Shown here piece by piece: positions 61,415 to 64,000 of a stretch of 64,000 bases of DNA. This DNA comes from Kutzneria kofuensis (GTDB lineage: Bacteria > Actinomycetota > Actinomycetes > Mycobacteriales > Pseudonocardiaceae): positions 62,001 through 126,000 of the forward strand of contig NZ_JACHIR010000002.1 of NCBI RefSeq assembly GCF_014203355.1, in the 5' to 3' direction. The notes beneath the pieces were generated by a model. That model saw only the letters and a program-made list of their open reading frames with translations. It had not been told where the DNA came from and did no database searches. Numbering within the stretch: the first letter of the stretch is position 1; every line of letters begins with the position of its first letter. The position numbers and the translations under genes are program-made.

Positions 61415-62790
61415 GACAGGCCCCGTAGGGCGGAGACCAGGGTGCGGGCCTGCACGTTGACGTAGTGGCTGTGCTGCAGCAGGCCGGTCAGCTGCGGCAG
61501 CGTCATCCATCGGTAGTCCGGCCGGGTCGAGACGGGGATCTCGTCCCCTACGTCGATCACCACGTAGCGGCTGCGGGCGTGGAAGAAGCGCCCGCCCTCC
61601 TCGGACAGCTCCACGTCGAACAGCAGCCGGTCCGGGCTGGCGCCCAGCACGACGTCCAGGAACGGCGGTGCGCCGGCCGAGCCGAGGTGCTCGTAGTTCT
61701 CGGGGGTGCACTGGACCGTCGGGGCAAGCTCGACGACGTCGACGAAGCCGGGTTCGACGCGGGCCTGCACCAGGGCGTGCAGGACGCCGTCGAAGCGGCG
61801 CACCAGGAACGCGACGACGCCGATGCCGTGCGGTGCCAGCAGCGGCTGGCTCCAGGCGGCGACCTCGCGGCTGTTGCTGGACACGTCAACGCCGATGACG
61901 CTGAAGTAGCGCCCGGCCCGGTGGGAGATCGCACGCGGGGTGCGTGACCAATCCTCCACGTCGTCCAGCGGGATCCGCTCGATGGTGATCTCGTGCTCCG
62001 CCTGCTGCCGGGTGATCCAGGACAGGATCTCCGGCTGGGTGTGCAGGGCGCCGCGCGCGTCGTCGGCGGTGCCGAAGGGCATGCAGGACAGCACGGTGCG
62101 GGCGTCCATGTTGACCAGGTTGTCCACCCGCAGCAGGGCCTGAAGCTGGCCCAGGGTGAGCCAGCGGAAGTCGGGCCCCGCGTCGACGCGGTCCTCGAGC
62201 TCCACGACCATGTTGCGGTTGCGCTTGCGGTAGAACCAGGCGCCCTGCTCGGACTGGAGGACGTCGGCGAACACCCGGCGCGGGTCGGGCTCGCGGAAGT
62301 GCTCCAGGTAGGGCACCGCCGCGCCGCGGTGCACGCGCGTGTAGTTGCTGCGGGTGGCCTGCACCGTCGGCGAGAGCTGGACGCCGTTGACGTTGCCCGG
62401 TTCGGACTTGGCCTGCATCAGGCAGTGCAGCACGCCTCCGATTTCGCGCAGGGCTATGCCGAGGATGCCGATCTCGGGCTGGTTGATCATCGGCTGGGAC
62501 CACGCGGTGACCGGGCCGAAGTCGCTGTGCACCCGCACGCCCTCGACGGAGAAGAATTTCCCCGTGTGGTGACGCAAGTCGCCGGTGCGCGGGTCGAACG
62601 ACCAGCCGGCCAGCGCGTCGAGGTCGACGCGCCGGACGTCCTGGCGCTGCTGCGCCTGCCGCTCGGTGAACCATTCGTGGAACTCGGCATTGCTGGTCGC
62701 CACGCCGTCCACGGCCTGCTGCGACTCGGCGACGCGGGCGGGCAGGCCCGCGTCGAGGTGGCGCAGCAGTGTCACGCCGGACATCGACAC
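61411..62790 (-). CDS. NDP-hexose 2,3-dehydratase
   Basis: About 459 residues with the internal duplication characteristic of EvaA/TylX3-type enzymes: the half-repeats carry HHTGKFFSVEGVRV and HRAGRYFSVIGVDV, each followed by AWSQP and later SPTVQ/APTVQ and a FRWLTLGQL/YRWMTLPQL segment. It removes the C-2 hydroxyl of an NDP-4-keto-6-deoxyhexose. The second GTG (62790) has AAGGGAG 5 nt upstream; GTG 62793 and ATG 62784 are alternatives. No 4,6-dehydratase, nucleotidyltransferase or glycosyltransferase is in the window. Confidence 0.93.
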   Translation of the reverse strand: MSMSGVTLLRHLDAGLPARVAESQQAVDGVATSNAEFHEWFTERQAQQRQDVRRVDLDALAGWSFDPRTGDLRHHTGKFFSVEGVRVHSDFGPVTAWSQPMINQPEIGILGIALREIGGVLHCLMQAKSEPGNVNGVQLSPTVQATRSNYTRVHRGAAVPYLEHFREPDPRRVFADVLQSEQGAWFYRKRNRNMVVELEDRVDAGPDFRWLTLGQLQALLRVDNLVNMDARTVLSCMPFGTADDARGALHTQPEILSWITRQQAEHEITIERIPLDDVEDWSRTPRAISHRAGRYFSVIGVDVSSNSREVAAWSQPLLAPHGIGVVAFLVRRFDGVLHALVQARVEPGFVDVVELAPTVQCTPENYEHLGSAGAPPFLDVVLGASPDRLLFDVELSEEGGRFFHARSRYVVIDVGDEIPVSTRPDYRWMTLPQLTGLLQHSHYVNVQARTLVSALRGLS

Positions 62791-62833
62791 CACGGCTCCC
62801 TTCGGTGGTTTGCTCGGTGTGGCGGCCAGATGC

Positions 62834-63292
62834 CTAGCGGCGCGCCTTGGCCTCGGACTCGATGAACTCGGCGGTGGTCCGCAGGGCCTTCTCGGTGCCC
62901 GCGGACAGCAGTTCGGCCATCTTGTCGTCGTCGACCGGCGAGGCTTCGGTGGTCTCGAAGTCCTGTACGCAGCGGATGGACGAGCCCCCGGGCGCGGGTG
63001 CGTACACCCACAGGGCGGTGGAGTAGAGGAAGAACGGGTTGCCGAAGCGGCGGGCATACGCGACGCGGCGGACCGGGTCGAGGATCCGTTCGACGTGGTA
63101 GTGCCACACCCGGCCGTCCGCGTCCGGCGGGGTGGCCACGCGCAGCACGCGGGAGTGGCGCGCCGGGTCCTCGGCGACGACGGCCTGCCCCTCCGGGGAG
63201 TGGCGGCGGTCCAGTTCGGTGGAGTTGGCCAGTTCCCAGGTCAGCTCGACGGGCGCCTCGATGAAGATCTGGTTGTCGACATGTCCTGCCAC
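62834..63292 (-). CDS. Polyketide aromatase/cyclase (TcmN/WhiE-ORFVI type, SRPBCC)
   Basis: A 152-residue START-fold protein beginning MAGHVDNQIFIEAPVELTWE with the later blocks DGRVWHYHVERI and IRCVQDFE, characteristic of mono-domain aromatase/cyclases of type II PKSs, which fold and aromatise the nascent polyketone. The GTG start follows GGGGAGA. The usual W-P-x-L-F segment after the first helix is replaced by STELDRRHSPEG. It overlaps the upstream AcpS-like gene by 52 bp. Confidence 0.88.
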   Translation of the reverse strand: MAGHVDNQIFIEAPVELTWELANSTELDRRHSPEGQAVVAEDPARHSRVLRVATPPDADGRVWHYHVERILDPVRRVAYARRFGNPFFLYSTALWVYAPAPGGSSIRCVQDFETTEASPVDDDKMAELLSAGTEKALRTTAEFIESEAKARR

Positions 63293-63747
63293 AGCGGTTC
63301 TCCCCTTCTCGTGTTCCACGCGATGACGCGGACCAGCACCAGTGCGCGGTCCGCGAGGTGCGACCAGCAGCCGGTCCAGCCGCGCACCCCGGCGCGCCAG
63401 GCGTGCGCGGCGGCGGCGCCGCTCAGTTCCAGGCGCAGGGCGCCGGCGGGGCCGGCGCGCACGGCGATGTCGGTCCACGCCATGCCCACCAGGCCACGGC
63501 CCAGTGCCTTGCCGCACGCCTCCTTGCCGGCCACGCTCACGCCCATCCGCACCGCCGGGTGCGGATGGCTGTCCACCTCGGCGAGCTCGCCGGAGGTGAA
63601 CACCTTGCCGAGGACGTCAGCGGGGAACCTGGTTCGCCACCGGGACATCCGCCGCAGGTCGGCCAGGTCGACGCCGATGCCCCGCACCAGCGGCGGGGGC
63701 GCCGGGGGTCTCGGTGGGCCCGCGGCCGGCCCGCCCCCGAGCCGCAT
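63241..63747 (-). CDS. AcpS-type phosphopantetheinyl transferase
   Basis: A 168-residue holo-ACP synthase-like protein with GIGVDLADLRR (Asp ligand), then GKEACGKALG (KEAxxKALG signature) and a final SHLADRALVLV. It should attach 4'-phosphopantetheine to the neighbouring ACP. The start ATG lies 2 bases after the ACP stop. The Pro/Gly-rich first 30 residues are not part of the fold. It is pathway-dedicated by position. Confidence 0.88.
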   Translation of the reverse strand: MRLGGGPAAGPPRPPAPPPLVRGIGVDLADLRRMSRWRTRFPADVLGKVFTSGELAEVDSHPHPAVRMGVSVAGKEACGKALGRGLVGMAWTDIAVRAGPAGALRLELSGAAAAHAWRAGVRGWTGCWSHLADRALVLVRVIAWNTRRGEPLWQDMSTTRSSSRRPSS

Positions 63748-63749
63748 GG

Positions 63750-64000
63750 TCAGCTCAGGGCCCCGGCGGCCTTGCCGACGAGGGCGCACACATCGGCGAC
63801 GCTGGGGTCGGCGTCCAGTTCGAGGTCGATGTCGACGCCGAGGGTGCGCTTGAGCTCCAGGGTGATCTCGACCAGCTCGGTGGAATCCAGCTCGAGGTCG
63901 CTGCGCAGCCGGGCGGCGGAGGTGATGTCGTCGGCGGCGATGCCGATGGCGGCGATGGCCCGGACGACCTCGTCGGTGATCTGGTCGCTGGTGGTGTCGG
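63750..64000 (-). CDS. Acyl carrier protein, cut at right edge
   Basis: The last 82 residues of an ACP-like protein. LELDSTELVEITLELK carries the phosphopantetheine Ser (DSTEL), followed by LGVDIDLELDADPSVADVC. This is the form of free-standing, non-PKS-II-core carrier proteins more than of minimal type II ACPs (usually GYDSL), so it may carry a starter or side-chain acyl group delivered by the PaaK-like and AT proteins (inference). The gene's start lies beyond the window. Confidence 0.85.
   Translation of the reverse strand, partial: DTTSDQITDEVVRAIAAIGIAADDITSAARLRSDLELDSTELVEITLELKRTLGVDIDLELDADPSVADVCALVGKAAGALS

Overview
This window is high-GC DNA (about 70% or more by eye) with strongly GC-rich third codon positions, GTG/ATG starts and a dense secondary-metabolism layout. 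It fits a filamentous actinomycete, with Pseudonocardiales-type genera the most likely (inference). I saw no rRNA, tRNA, CRISPR array or replication gene.

Layout. (1) 1-28.0 kb: three collinear modular type I polyketide synthase (PKS) genes on the + strand. The first is cut by the left edge. The visible modules are [..DH-]KR-ACP | KS-AT(malonyl)-DH-KR-ACP, KS-AT(methylmalonyl)-DH-ER-KR-ACP | KS-AT(malonyl)-DH-ER-KR-ACP, KS-AT(methylmalonyl)-DH-KR-ACP, KS-AT(malonyl-like)-dead KR-ACP. The last protein ends in a carrier domain with no thioesterase, so these modules predict an enzyme-bound beta-ketoacyl chain with no obvious release step. (2) 28.1-45.4 kb: regulators and tailoring. There is a large LAL-type LuxR regulator, two FAD aromatic-type monooxygenases, three P450s and one ferredoxin, a dienelactone-hydrolase-like enzyme, a quinone oxidoreductase-like reductase, a TetR/MFS export pair with a double palindromic operator, a SARP activator, an SDR, and an atypical NarL-like regulator lacking the phospho-acceptor Asp. 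(3) 45.4-46.1 kb: a terminator, a short orphan ORF and a decayed IS5-like transposase, which look like a junction. (4) 46.2-64.0 kb: a second gene set with an aromatic-polyketide character. It holds methyltransferases, two P450s, an NmrA-like reductase, a MarR/ABC (DrrAB-like) resistance cassette, a PaaK-like adenylating enzyme, a stand-alone acyltransferase, an F420-type luciferase-like oxidoreductase, a SnoaL-like protein, deoxysugar genes (2,3-dehydratase, 3-ketoreductase, 4-ketoreductase), a TcmN/WhiE-type aromatase/cyclase, an AcpS-type phosphopantetheinyl transferase and an ACP cut by the right edge.

How it may work together. The left PKS builds a reduced, methyl-branched chain. Taken literally, the last five modules give an alkene, a methyl-branched saturated stretch, an alpha-methyl enone and a terminal beta-keto thioester. 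The right part looks like one side of an aromatic polyketide plus 2,6-dideoxysugar pathway whose ketosynthases and glycosyltransferase would lie beyond the window. Either two clusters abut here, or this is one hybrid pathway joining a modular polyketide acyl chain to a glycosylated aromatic core, as in simocyclinone-type architecture. The aromatic-type FAD monooxygenases inside the left half favour the hybrid reading; the IS remnant and terminator at 45.4-46.1 kb favour the two-cluster reading.

The PKS genes carry clear marks of recombination. A 964-bp AT-coding block is identical between two modules, shorter KS and KR blocks are near-identical, and stretches poor in G on the coding strand alternate abruptly with ordinary G+C-rich sequence.
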